This document shows positions 1-10,579 of a DNA stretch of 64,000 bases, one piece after another (position 1 is the stretch's first letter; each line of letters starts with the position of its first letter). The stretch comes from Pogostemon cablin (taxonomy: Eukaryota; Streptophyta; Magnoliopsida; Lamiales; Lamiaceae): contig CM042954.1 of assembly GCA_023678885.1 (NCBI GenBank), positions 3,470,198 to 3,534,197 on the forward strand, read 5' to 3'. A model generated the notes under the pieces. It had not been told where the DNA came from. It ran no database searches and worked only from the letters and a program-made list of their open reading frames with translations. A program made the translations under genes and the position numbers.

Positions 1-234
1 CTTCTGCAGGGTCCTCCGTTCCGTTGAATGTTGGTGGATTGAATCTTCGAAACTGTTCAATTACTGAGGCTGGTTCATTTCTAGGAATATGTTCTGGTAG
101 TGGTGGTCGTGCAGAGTTTGCCTGAAATTGTTGAGCCAATCCCCAAGGATTGTCACTAAATCATCTCCTGGATCGCCATAAACGTTTTCAAGATTTTCAT
201 TAGTAGGTAGGTTTTGTGGTCTTCTTCGACTCAT
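1..234 (-). pseudogene. Start of gag (capsid precursor), frameshifted, runs off the window
   Basis: Gag builds the particle in which the element is reverse-transcribed. The start is the ATG at 232-234 (MSRRRPQNLP). After about 57 codons this frame meets a stop at 61-63. Another frame takes over at about the same point and reads RRFNPPTFNGTEDPAE, the conserved motif at the start of the plant gypsy Retrotrans_gag domain (compare the SPPIFEDAADPTDAEDW segment of the element at 3,972). The change of frame close to 61-75 implies a one-base indel. The remainder of gag is outside the window. Confidence 0.75.
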
Positions 235-574
235 GATCTGTTCAAAATTTTTGTACTCATCATTATTATATTTTGATATATCATTAAAATACAATGAGTA
301 AGATGTATAAACACACATATAAATATATATACACATATATATATTAGTAATAGCAAAATGGTGACGTTGGTACTCTGATTATTAAGTATACATATGCATC
401 TAAAAGTCATTCTTAGTCTAAAATACTGTCAAGAAAGCCTATTTAGTGCGACATCTAGGTTACCTATATACATCACCCAATTATGGGTCAAAAAGATTCC
501 ATCTATTGGAATGTGTCGCTACTAACTATATCAAAATCTTAATAAGTCTGAGTTAGCCTAACCGCTAGGGTGTC

Positions 575-1029
575 CTAATCCTCCACCACTCCATCAGCAA
601 TATCCTCATCAACCTCGAAATCACCAGGTATATCAACGAACACTTAAACAGATCCACTGGTACAGCCATCGGAAAATGCATCATCGGCACACCCAGGAAT
701 CCGACAGGGGGAAGAGGTGCCTGGTCTCTAAGGGCCCATGTGTGGTACAAACATACATTAAAAGCCACATAATTCAGCTCGTGGCCTGGAGGAACCACGA
801 ACATCTCAAAATAAATCTACTGAGCAATCTGAGCCCACACGTCGGGCAAGGTATGAATGAGGATGAAACAGTACTGCACCTCCGTCACCCTCCGAGCTCC
901 ATGAAAATTCTCATGATGAATGATGAGCATTAAGGCGAAATGAGTGCCTAAATCATCAATCTCAGTCCTGCCTCGAAGGGCGGCTCGTTGGACTCTAACA
1001 GCGTTAATGTGAGCAATAACTTCTTCCAT
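575..1029 (-). pseudogene. Extra leader ORF between primer site and gag, unknown protein
   Basis: The ATG at 1,027-1,029 opens about 150 codons lying between the primer site (1,205) and gag (234). The start reads MEEVIAHINAVRVQRAAL. One in-frame TAG lies at 817-819, after IAQ, and the same frame continues as VVPPGHELNYVAFNVCLYH. Near 640-650 a different frame gives a clean acidic ending (PGDFEVDEDIADGVVED, stop at 575-577), which suggests a one-base indel. I recognise no family. It has no CCHC knuckle, protease or RT motif. Some plant gypsy lineages (Ogre/Tat) carry an ORF before gag, so this may be an accessory gene. Alternatives are a captured host exon or chance. Confidence 0.45.
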
Positions 1030-1204
1030 CTGATTAACAAAATTTAAATTTACTCTAAGGTCAATAAAGAATTTAAAATATTTAAGAATTAAAATAATCA
1101 CACATAAAATCCTAAAGTGTAATTATAGCGTAGTCATATAATAGTCAATCTTAGGGTCGGCATAAAATTCTAAGTTAGGTACTTGAGCAAGTCTTAGATA
1201 GACC

Positions 1205-1216
1205 GCTCTGATACCA
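1205..1216 (-). promoter_or_regulatory. Primer binding site, tRNA-iMet type
   Basis: On the minus strand this reads TGGTATCAGAGC, complementary to the 3' end of plant initiator tRNA-Met. It starts 3 bases inside the LTR end at 1,220, as expected for minus-strand DNA priming. Confidence 0.9.
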
Positions 1217-1219
1217 CGC

Positions 1220-2759
1220 TGTAATGCCCCGAGTTACGCTATGGGGTTGGGACGCTACTAGATATAAATTCCCTAATATAATAATAGAGGGGTCGAGAAT
1301 GCACAGCGGAATAATATAAAAAAATCCCCAAAGCGATAGTATAATAAAGTAAAAGTTGCATAAAGATTATTACATATTAGCATCTACTCACCCTAGTAGA
1401 GTGAAATATCCAAAATAAGTATGTTCAGATGATATATCTGAAATAAAGTTCTAACAAAATACTAAAATATAAGTCATAATATAAAGTCTTCTAAAGGCTT
1501 GGGTCAACTGCGAAGGCCTCTCCATCTTCTAAATCTTGTTCTGAAAATCAATAAGGGTGAGCGTCTAAAATACACTCAGTGGGTTAATTTAAATGATTGC
1601 ACAGTTAAAAATAAATATGCATGCCAAATATACCATAAGATGTAACATATGTCATTTAATAAAATAATTTACACATTGTTGTTCGATAACTCAATGAAAA
1701 TATTTTAGACCGAATCGTCATCCGATAACTTGTGTTAGTTGGTAAATGTGTACCAGGCCGTCACCCCAATACAATGATAGCATGCTTTGAAATATATTTT
1801 AGTACTGAACCGACGTAGCCAGTAACTTGTGTTAGTTGGTATATGTGCACCGAGTCGTTACCCCGTACAAGTATTAGTAGAAAATATTTATCATCGAACT
1901 AAAAGCACACATGACACATAACATGTCATATCAGTAACACATATCACATCTTAACATAGCAATCATGACATAAAATGTAACACTCGGTAAAGAGTGAAAC
2001 TTACCCCACCTTAATCTTATCGAAAACGTGTAAAGTGGACTAGGCTTGCTCGTGAGTCTCAGGTATGCCTGCAAAGGTATACTAAACTGAGTTCTACTTC
2101 TAATAATAATACCTATTATTAAAACTAATTTCTAAAAATAGTTTACACAAACTAATTATTGTTATATAATAATTATTAATTTAATAAAATATTAAAAAAA
2201 TAAAAATATATCATTTAAAATAATAATTTAACAATTATAGTTTTCTACTTTAATAATAAGTTGTAACATTAAAATATAAATTCAAATGACATTCATGTTT
2301 ATAAAAAAAATGGATATAAAATAAAGATTCTACATCTAAATTAATAATAGTGACAAAATTATATGAATATTTAATATAAAAAGTTTAATTAAATAAGTAA
2401 ACATAATATATTAAATAAATAATAAAATAAAATAAAATGAAATGAAATAAAACAAATAATAAGTAAAAATAATAATAATAATAATGATAATAATAGTAAA
2501 TTATAATTAATATTGAAAAGGAATTAAATTAATAGAATAAATAAGATAAATAATAATAAATAAAATACTAAATAACATAAAAAGTTAAATTAAATAAATA
2601 AATAATAAAATAGAATTAAATGAATACAACTAATAATAAGTAAAAATAATAATAATAATAATAATAATATTAAAAATAGTAAATAAATAAATAAATAATT
2701 AAATAAATAATGTAAATAAAAAAATCCAACATGATCTACTGCTTACGCAGCTCATCAAA

Positions 2760-2760
<1 letters not shown>
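1220..2760 (-). repeat. 5' LTR of the left-edge gypsy element (outer end approximate)
   Basis: The inner end at 1,220 is set by the adjacent primer site. Two diverged copies of a block of about 90 bp lie at about 1,700-1,790 and 1,800-1,880. They share AACTTGTGTTAGTTGGTA followed by a TCGTTACCCC/CCGTCACCCC segment. Beyond about 2,150 the sequence is almost pure A and T with AATAATAAT runs. The outer boundary is inferred, so only the first kilobase is secure. Confidence 0.6.

Positions 2761-2822
<62 letters not shown>
2761..2822. repeat. (TA)n microsatellite
   Basis: About 30 uninterrupted TA units at the presumed outer edge of the gypsy LTR. Confidence 0.97.
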
Positions 2823-2825
<3 letters not shown>

Positions 2826-3297
2826 CAAAATAAATGACCCAACTTGAGTTATACAACTCCATTTGAAAATCCGAAAGTACGTATGGAGTCCTCGCAAGGT
2901 GAGGATCACATGCATACCAATATTTCATGAAAATAACGAAGTTTAAAGGGGACAAAATTTTTTATACGAAGTGGGTATCCTCATATCTTCTTCATTTCAC
3001 ATCCAAACTCAAAACTAATTACATGTTTGTGATCCTCGTGAGGAGAGCTTCAAAATGGCCTATAATATCAAAGCTATGTCGCAACAAAATAAAACATTAC
3101 ATTAGAGGGTCGAAAGCTTCGTCTTAAGTTTTTCTTACTCATACGAAATCCATTTCACAAAAGAGTTATATATATAAATCTACACATTGAGACGATCATT
3201 TTCGTATATAACATGTTAAGGTTTACTATTATTATGAGAGAGTTTCAATTTGAGCAGAATATATGTATATATGTATGGGTGTGTTTTCAAAACGTAA

Positions 3298-3300
<3 letters not shown>
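2823..3300. other. No gene seen
   Basis: Mixed-composition DNA between (TA)n tracts. Short ORFs here show no family motif. The phrase AAAGCTTCGTCTT near 3,108 recurs at about 3,703 in the RPA-like exon, which may be chance or an old local duplication. Confidence 0.5.

Positions 3301-3382
<82 letters not shown>
3301..3382. repeat. (TA)n microsatellite
   Basis: About 41 TA units. A second tract of about 29 units lies at 3,459-3,517, with 76 bp of unique sequence between them. Confidence 0.97.
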
Positions 3383-3384
<2 letters not shown>

Positions 3385-3455
3385 AAGAAAATTTCTAACC
3401 TCAAATTGACTTCCCCTTGGTAAAAAAAATAATTTACAGTGATGAAAGAGAAGGA

Positions 3456-3458
<3 letters not shown>

Positions 3459-3517
<59 letters not shown>
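3459..3517. repeat. (TA)n microsatellite
   Basis: About 29 TA units. The run of ILE-TYR codons it produces in minus-strand ORFs is an artefact, not a protein. Confidence 0.97.
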
Positions 3518-3520
<3 letters not shown>

Positions 3521-3654
3521 GAAGTGATATGTAATAATAATAATTATTATTATTAGATAAAAAATTTTTCAAAGTTACCCAACTCCTACGTCATCAACTC
3601 ATCTAATCATTACTACTGTTGATGATCTTATCTATTCTATCCTTTTTTTTATGA

Positions 3655-3971
3655 GTATTACAATAATAGATTGTCTGGACAGTCTCATATAAATCATATT
3701 GGTAAAAGCTTCGTCTTTAAAAAATTTACACCAGATTTAGAAGTGATCTATCTTGCAGAAATTCAAGACATCAATGATGTAAATATTCCATTATAATTTT
3801 TTTGTTTTAAAATATTTTTGTTACAAAGATTAAAATGCATTACAATTATTGTATAACTTATTTTAATTTATATTTTCATCATGGATTTTTAGGAAAGCTA
3901 TTGCATTATTGTTGCAAATGCTCAAAGGATCCAAACTCAATATGGATGGTACTATAATGGATGTAACAAAT
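3655..3971 (+). pseudogene. RPA1-like gene, exons upstream of the retrotransposon insertion
   Basis: Replication protein A large-subunit-like gene: OB folds that bind single-stranded DNA in the nucleus. One exon ends at 3,778 and reads DLEVIYLAEIQDIND before a GT donor. The intron runs 3,779-3,892 (AG at 3,891-3,892). The next exon starts at 3,893 with SYCIIVANAQRI and runs into QYGWYYNGCNK, the start of the zinc ribbon of DNA-binding domain C. At 3,971 a complete LTR element interrupts the exon, and the reading resumes at 12,559. The first boundary (about 3,655) is a guess from a possible acceptor, and earlier OB-fold exons were not found. RPA1-like genes are known both as plant nuclear paralogues and as Helitron cargo. 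Confidence 0.75.
3967..3971 (+). repeat. Target-site duplication CAAAT (left copy)
   Basis: CAAAT directly precedes the 5' LTR, and the same five bases follow the 3' LTR at 12,554-12,558. Five-base duplications are typical of Ty3/gypsy integrase. Confidence 0.95.
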
Positions 3972-4427
3972 TGTGATACCCGAGCTTCTCACTACTCATG
4001 TGTCAATATAATTTAATTTGTATTATGTGCATTTTATAATTATGTGATAATTATGTGGCAATTATGTGATAATTGTTTTTACATTTTAATTATCTTTATA
4101 TTTTATTTGATACATACGTGATAAACATGGTGACAATATATGAATATATGAGTGCATAAATATTTACGTGCATTAATTTGGATATATGAGTAAATTATTT
4201 TATGAGCATAAATACACTTTTCTTAATTATTAAGTATCACACGTGTTCTCGTAATAATAATAGTGGGTAAAAAAATGTACACGTATGTGTATTAATTTGT
4301 AAATGTATTATATCTTAGCTATTAAGTATTGCACGTAAATTAAGAATGGATAATAATAAATAAACAAAAAATAATAATAATAATAGTGATAAGATCACGT
4401 AGTAGCCGACTTACCTCATTTCACCTT

Positions 4428-4437
4428 TTATATAAAC
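4428..4437 (+). promoter_or_regulatory. Probable TATA box of element A LTR
   Basis: TTATATAAAC precedes AGCAATTGGTAAGCAG and the purine-rich leader. The same block recurs at 11,045-11,054 in the 3' LTR. Placement fits a pol II promoter, though no start site can be read from sequence. Confidence 0.6.
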
Positions 4438-5263
4438 TCATTTAGCAATTGGTAAGCAGAGCGTAGGCAGCAGAAGAAAGAAAAAGAGAGAGATGAAAAG
4501 AAGAGAGAGAAGAGAGGGAGAGAGAGAGAGGAAGAAGAGAAAGAGAAGAGGGAGCGCGCCGGAACGTGCGTGTCGGAGCAAATTAGTTACAGTTCTTTAC
4601 GGGGTTTATATTACTGTCGGAATCCAGGTAAGTAGAAGTCCAACTACAATGCATAAACATGTTGTTTGTGAATTATTTGTAATTAATATGTGATAATTAT
4701 GTCATGGATTATTTGTAATTAGTTTAATTACGATATGAATTATTTGAGATTAATTTGTTATACAAGTTGTGGATTTATGTGATTTGGAGAAAGTAGGGTT
4801 CATATTTAACAATAGTATTTATAAATTATTTGTGATAATTTTGTGATACAAGTTGAGGATCCATATGATTTGAAATAATATCATCATCCTATATAGATCT
4901 GTGTGATTGGAAACTGTTGCAAATATATTTATATGGTTTGAGAAAATATTGGTTATAAGGATCTGTGGGATCCAAGATGAAGTTTGATTCCAAAACGAGA
5001 TCCGTGTGATCCCATGGTGAAGTGGTTATTCTATAAATGGATTTATATGATTGAGGTGAAGTTGTTATTTCAGAAGTGGATTTGTGTGAATTGAAATTAA
5101 GTTGTTGTTTTATTGTGATTAAATGTTGATATTGATATTGTAAATGGTTTATGAAGCACATTTAATTATTTTGGGTGCATACCATGCATAAACATGAAAA
5201 GTGTTTTCCTCAAAATTACTAAGATACTAATGGTGTGTGCGGCCACTATATATGAATCTCTGT

Positions 5264-5395
5264 CAGGGTTCGGAAAAATCGTTCCCGACATTTTTATTAG
5301 GGGTTCGGAAAAATCGTCCCCACCACTATGCCAGAGTTCGAAAAAATCGTTCTCGGCACTTTATATTTGGGGTTCGGAAAAATCGTCCCCATTGA
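5264..5395 (+). repeat. Four-fold motif repeat inside the LTR
   Basis: Four copies of GTTCGGAAAAATCGT(T/C)CCC-like sequence, spaced about 30-45 bp (one copy reads GTTCGAAAAAATCGT). The 3' LTR has the same array near 11,900-12,030. Function unknown; perhaps a regulatory or RNA-structure element. Confidence 0.85.
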
Positions 5396-5920
5396 GCTCA
5401 TTTGGGGTGCATATCATAAGTGTGTCGTGGGGATCCCGCAACGTGAACAGTTTTCAAAATAAAAGAGATCAATTAGAAAAATTAGGAAATAGGCGATAGA
5501 GAACTAAATGCATTTTCATGCACTGACATGCATGATTTCTACTTACTGAGATTTTTATCTCACTAGTTTATGCATTGTAGGTGAGCCTGTTGATGATTGA
5601 GTTTGTGATGTGACTGTGCAAGCTGTGGAGCTCCTTCAAGGTTTTGAGCGGATGTACATAGATGACGACCTGTTGGGCCCGGCCGTGGGTTTATTTTGTT
5701 TCCGCTGATGTTTTGGTTGTGTAATATAATAAGTATTATCACATGTTTGAGTGGTTTGAAGTGGTGTCAGAAACCAGTCACATATGTTGAATTGGTGTGA
5801 TGATGTTGGTTATAAGCATATTATGTGAAAAAAAATATTTATATGCAGGTTTTTATAATGATAATGTTTATATTAAATAATATTTGAATTATAAGTTATG
5901 TAAGGAGGGTCGTGTCAGAG

Positions 5921-5932
5921 TGGTATCAGAGC
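5921..5932 (+). promoter_or_regulatory. Primer binding site, tRNA-iMet type
   Basis: TGGTATCAGAGC lies three bases after the LTR end and continues with a fair match (ACGGTTTGGGTCC) to the initiator tRNA-Met acceptor and T stem. Confidence 0.95.
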
Positions 5933-6081
5933 ACGGTTTGGGTCCTGCAGACTGTCTATGTACATGAACTCATTCTTTGGGAGCGCAGCTTTGCAAGTAA
6001 GTGTTATTTTCATTCTGTGTTGTTATGTGTCTTATAAATTATATTGGCTATGTGGTATAGGAACTGTAGTTAGTAGACAAA

Positions 6082-6324
6082 ATGGTAAGGACTACAGGTG
6101 AAAGTTCTGAAGGGGATAGGACTGTTGAGCAAGCAGCACCTTCTGAAGGGAATAATCGTGATGCGGTCATTACTCGACTAATGGAACTGGTTGAGCGCCA
6201 GTCCCAACAGATACAACAACTGATTCAGCAGAGAGATGTGGGTGGACAACCCGAGGGTAATGCAAATCAAGATAGACGTCAAATAGAACGTGTGGAAATG
6301 GTTGTGAGAGGTTTCGAAAGTTGA
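6082..6324 (+). pseudogene. Gag N-terminus of element A, separated from the rest by a frameshift
   Basis: The ATG at 6,082 opens 80 codons starting MVRTTGESSEGDRTVEQ, with a coiled-coil-like glutamine-rich stretch (LMELVERQSQQIQQLIQQ), typical of the gag N-terminus before the capsid domain. The frame ends in TGA at 6,322. The following capsid reading frame can be traced back across this point to about 6,300, so a single base was lost or gained around 6,300-6,309. The upstream stretch is a broken part of one gag-pol gene, not a separate gene. Confidence 0.85.
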
Positions 6325-9300
6325 GCCCTCCAATATTTGAGGACGCAGCAGACCCCACAGATGCAGAGGATTGGTTACGCACGGTGGAAAACATGTTTCA
6401 ATACAGTAGAATTCCAGATGGGGATAGAGTGCTATGTGCTTCTTTCATGTTACGAGGAAGTGCGGGCCACTGGTGGGATACGATTAAAAGTATCGAGGAT
6501 GTCACGACTATGACATGGGAAAGGTTCAAGGAGCTTTTCAGAAACAAGTACTTTACGGCTCCAGTGAGAGCCATGAAGATGAACGAGTTCATACAGTTGA
6601 GGCAAGGTGGCATGTCAGTCACAGATTACCTTCGTAAGTTTGAGCAGTTGTCGAGGTTTGCTGAACATATGGTGAGTACGGAGGCACTAAAAGTGGAGAG
6701 ATTTGTGGAAGGCTTAAGGCCTGAACTTTACAGAGATGTGAGTATGGCGGGACTGCATGGAGCAACATATTCACAAGTTGCAGAAAGGGCTCAAATTGCT
6801 GAGCAAGCGGAGATGAGGATCAGACAAGCGCAGGCTATCATACCTCAATTTCAGCAGAAACCAATGCAGCAGTTTGGGAGAGTTGATAAGAGGCCGATGC
6901 CATTTCAGAGGCAGAATTCAAATGTTCAAGTGGAGCAAGGACAGAGACGAGGAGAACCCAACAAGCGTCCTAAATTCGATCAGGGTAAAGTGCCACCGGC
7001 GCCGCGACTACCGATATGTCCTAATTGTCTTAGATCACATGGTGGGGAGTGTCAAATTCCTCCGAGAACGTGTTACACATGCGGGGAGAAAGGACATGTG
7101 ACTACTACTTGTCCTAAGAAAGGGAAGCAGACACAGCAGGGAAGAGCTCCAGCGAGGGTGTATACTTTGACGCGAGAGGAGGCAGACGCGAATCCCTCAG
7201 TTGTAACGGGTAAGTTCTCTATTTTTGGCACTTCTACATATGTGCTATTTGATTCTGGAGCAACACATTCATTTGTATCTACTGAGTATGTGAAAAAGTT
7301 GGGTGGAACACCTAACTTGATAGAAGCTAATTATGAGGTGATGATACCTTCTGGTGAGTCAAAACAAACTAATCAACTTCTTCGAGGTTGTGTTATTCCT
7401 ATTGAGGGAAGAAGACTCCTCGCTAATTTGATTGTGTTAAGTATGAATGATTATGATATCATATTGGGCATGGATTGGCTGTCAAAATACGGTGCTACAA
7501 TAGATTGTCAGAAGAAGAGTATCACTTTTCAGCCAGTGAAAGGAGAACCGTTCACTTTTGTTGGAATCAAGAAAAGCTTTAGATTTCCGATGATATCAGC
7601 AACAAAAGTACAGCGGTTGTTGGAAAGTGGTTGTGAGGGGTATCTGGTAAGTGTAATGAATGTTGAGGGGCAGCAATGTCCAGTTCTCGGTAATGTACCA
7701 ATAGTTCGGGAATATCTAGAGGTATTTCCAGATGATCTTCCAGGTTTGCCACCAAACCGAGAAATAGAGTTTGTTATTGAGCTACAACCAGGAACTGCTC
7801 CTATATCTAAAGCGCCATACAGAATGGCACCAGCTGAACTGAAGGAATTGAAGATACAGTTACAAGAGTTGCTAGACAAAGGATTCATCCAACCTAGTTT
7901 CTCTCCTTGGGGAGCACCAGTTCTGTTTGTTCGAAAGAAGGATAGCACATTGAGGATGTGCATTGATTATCGGGATCTCAACAAAGTTACGGTGAAGAAT
8001 AAATATCCATTGCCTCGCATTGATGATCTGTTTGATCAGTTACAGGGTGCAGCTATCTTTTCGAAGATTGATTTGTGGTCGGGGTATCATCAGTTGAAGA
8101 TAATGAAGAAGGATATTCCAAAGACTGCATTCAGTACAAGGTACGGGCACTATGAGTTCTTAGTGATGCCGTTTGGATTAACAAATGCTCCTGCAGCATT
8201 TATGGATTTGATGAATAGAGTATTTCAGGAATTTCTCGATAAATTTGTGATTGTGTTTATCGATGATATTCTAATTTACTCTAAGAATAAGGAGGATCAT
8301 GCACTGCTCTTGAGAAAAGTATTAGAGATTCTGAAGGAGAGGCAGTTGTATGCGAAGTTCAAGAAGTGTGAGTTTTGGTTAGACCGAGTTGTTTTCTTGG
8401 GACACGTGGTATCGGGAGAAGGAATTTCAGTGGATCCAGGAAAAGTTAAAGCAATCCATGATTGGCCACAACCCTCAAATCCCACTGAGGTTTGTAGCTT
8501 TCTTGGATTGGCGGGATATTATCGAAGGTTTGTTGATGGATTTTCTAAGATTGCTTCACCATTAACACAGTTGACCAGAAAGAATGTGAAGTTCACATGG
8601 ACGGAGGAACGTGAACAAAGTTTCCAAGAATTGAAGAGACGATTGACATCAGTACCTATCTTAACTATTCCTACAGAGACAGGAAAGTTCAAGGTTTACA
8701 GTGATGCTTCAAAGAATGGTCTTGGGTGTGTATTGATGCAGAATGGAAAAGTGATAGCATATGCATCCAGACAGTTAAGGGAGTATGAGAAAAATTATCC
8801 AACTCATGATTTAGAGTTAGCTGCAGTGGTGTTTGCACTCAAGATATGGAGGCATTATCTGTATGGGGAACGTTGTGAAATCTATACGTATCATAAGAGT
8901 TTGAAGTACTTTTTCACTCAGAAAGAGTTAAATATGAGGCAAAGAAGATGGTTGGAATTGGTGAAGGATTATGACTGTGTTATCAATTATCACCCGGGAA
9001 AAGCCAATGTGGTTGCTGATGCATTGAGCCGAAAGGCAATACAGAGTGTAGCTGCTATGACAGTAAATCAGAAACCAGAGTTGCTTGATTTGCAAATGAT
9101 GGGTGTGGAGATCATTCAGGAAGGATCGTTGGAAGCAATGATGGCAGCTCTGACACTTCGACCAACTCTGATGGATAAGATTCAACAGAGCCAACAGGAG
9201 GATGAATTGTTTGACAAAATAAAGAATGATATCAGCTCTGGAAAGTCTTCTGACTTCCAATTATGTCTACCCGAAGTGAATGATATTCGAAAAAAAGTGA

Positions 9301-9640
9301 TGATAGAAGCTCATTCAACACCCTACTCTGTACATCCAGGAGCTACTAAGATGTATAGAGATTTGAAGGCACATTATTGGTGGACAGGGATGAAGAGAGA
9401 TGTTGCTCGATATGTGGAGCAATGTTTGACTTGTCAGCAAGTCAAAGCCGAGCATCAGAGACCAGCAGGAACTTTACAGCCTTTATTTATTCCAGAATGG
9501 AAGTGGGAGAATATCACGATGGATTTTGTTATCGGGCTACCGAAGACAGTGAAAGGTCACGATGCCATTTGGGTTATTGTGGATCGATTGACTAAGTCAG
9601 CTCATTTTCTTCCTATTAGCTCTACGTATTACATGGATTG
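6306..9640 (+). pseudogene. Gag-pol of element A: capsid, CCHC, protease, RT, RNase H, integrase N-half
   Basis: One frame encodes, in order: capsid (LSPPIFEDAADP, about 6,321-6,800); CCHC zinc knuckle CYTCGEKGHVTTTC (about 7,069-7,110); retropepsin with active site FDSGATHSF (about 7,248); RT with YRDLNKVTVKNKYPLPR and the catalytic FIDDILIYS (about 8,259); RNase H starting YSDASKNGLGCVL (about 8,697); the integrase HHCC finger (HPGATKMY ... CLTCQQVKAEH) and the first catalytic Asp (TMDFVIGLP). The third RNase H acidic residue is changed: TYHKSL replaces the usual TDHKSL (TAT at 8,889-8,891). Near 9,635-9,645 the integrase frame shifts and the correct reading moves to another frame. The frame that ends at 9,896 is out of phase after that point. 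Confidence 0.93.
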
Positions 9641-10558
9641 TTATGCCCAACATATATACAAGAGATTGTCAGACTCCATGGAGTACCACTTACCATTGTG
9701 TCAGACAGAGATACGAGATTCTTGTCTGCTTTCTGGAAGAGTTTACATAAGGCGTTGGGGACACAGTTATCTTTCAGCACAGCATTCCATCCACAGACAG
9801 ATGGTCAATCAGAGCGTACAATACAAATCTTGGAGGATATGCTCAGAGCGTGTGTGTTGGATTTTCAAGGTCAGTGGAGTAAATTTTTGTCTTTGATAGA
9901 GTTCTCATACAATAATAGTTATCAGTCTAATATCGGGATGGCTCCATATGAAGCATTATATGGGAGGAAGTGTAGATCTCCAGTTCATTGGGATGAAGTT
10001 GGAGAGGGGAAACTTTTGGGTCCAGACTTGATTCGTAAAATGTCAGAAGCTGTTACCCGTATACGAGAGAAGATGAAAGTTGCTCAAGATCGGCAAAAGA
10101 GTTATGCAGACAAACGGAGGAGAGAATTGGAATTTGAAGTGGGTGATCAAGTATTTTTGAAAGTATCTCCAATGAAGGGGATAATGCGATTTGGAAGGAA
10201 AGGGAAACTCAGTCCAAGATATGTTGGTCCGTTCACTATCATTGAGAGAGTTGGCAGTGTTGCCTATAAATTGGAGTTACCAGCATCGATGTCTAGAGTA
10301 CATGACGTGTTTCATGTATCTGTGTTGAGGAAGTATGTTCCAAATCCATCTCATGTTCTCAGACAGGAACTAGTTGAGTTGAAAGAAGATTTGAGTTATG
10401 AGGAGGTACCAGTTGAGATCTTGTGGCGAGAAGTGAAGAAGCTCAGAAATAAAGAAATACCATTAGTAAAAATATTATGGAGGAACCAACTAGTTGAGGA
10501 GGCTACTTGGGAAAGAGAGGATGAGATGATGGCTAAATATCCAGACCTCTTCAGGTAA
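9638..10558 (+). pseudogene. Integrase C-half and chromodomain-like tail of element A
   Basis: Continuation of pol after the frameshift. IQEIVRLHGVP leads to the second catalytic Asp (IVSDRDTRFLS) and the catalytic Glu (TDGQSERTIQILEDM). The GPY/F-type region reads KLSPRYVGPFTIIERVG, then HDVFHVSVLRKY. The C-terminus (VKILWRNQLVEEATWERE ... YPDLF) is the degenerate chromodomain typical of Tekay/Del chromoviruses, which steers insertion to particular chromatin. The stop at 10,556-10,558 is 13 bases before the polypurine tract. The D,D,E catalytic triad is present but split over two frames. Confidence 0.92.
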
Positions 10559-10570
10559 GTAAATATAAGT

Positions 10571-10579
10571 TGGGGAGGA
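10571..10579 (+). promoter_or_regulatory. Polypurine tract of element A
   Basis: TGGGGAGGA directly precedes the 3' LTR start at 10,580. It is the expected primer for plus-strand DNA synthesis. Confidence 0.85.

Larger units (their letters stand above)
1..2760 (-). mobile_element. Ty3/gypsy LTR retrotransposon, 5' portion, cut by window edge
   Basis: Read on the minus strand the order is LTR (right), primer binding site, leader with an extra ORF, then the start of gag running off the left edge of the window. The LTR end at 1,220 (TGTAATGCC on the plus strand, so ...GGCATTACA on the element strand) sits 3 bases from a tRNA-iMet primer site. The outer LTR end is not certain. It should lie near 2,720-2,760, just before the (TA)n tract, because AT-rich U3-like sequence runs up to there. 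Protease and RT would lie outside the window, so the lineage cannot be fixed. Confidence 0.8.
3972..5917 (+). repeat. 5' LTR of element A
   Basis: Bounded by the CAAAT duplication and by the primer site at 5,921. It contains a TATATAA box near 4,428-4,437, then a purine-rich GA tract (about 4,463-4,555) likely just after the transcription start, a strong splice-donor match CAG|GTAAGT at 4,627, and four copies of a GTTCGGAAAAATCGT-type motif at 5,264-5,395. Confidence 0.97.

Noticed and set aside
2761..3572. Minus-strand ORFs with long Ile-Tyr runs
   Set aside because: They are translations of (TA)n microsatellites, with no protein signal.
5264..5395. Regularly spaced repeats considered as a CRISPR-like array
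   Set aside because: Only four short, imperfect copies inside a plant LTR, repeated in its partner LTR. No cas genes and a eukaryotic context.
9641..9896. C-terminal 85 residues of the long frame in element A
   Set aside because: Out-of-frame reading after the integrase frameshift. The true integrase sequence is in the frame starting near 9,638.
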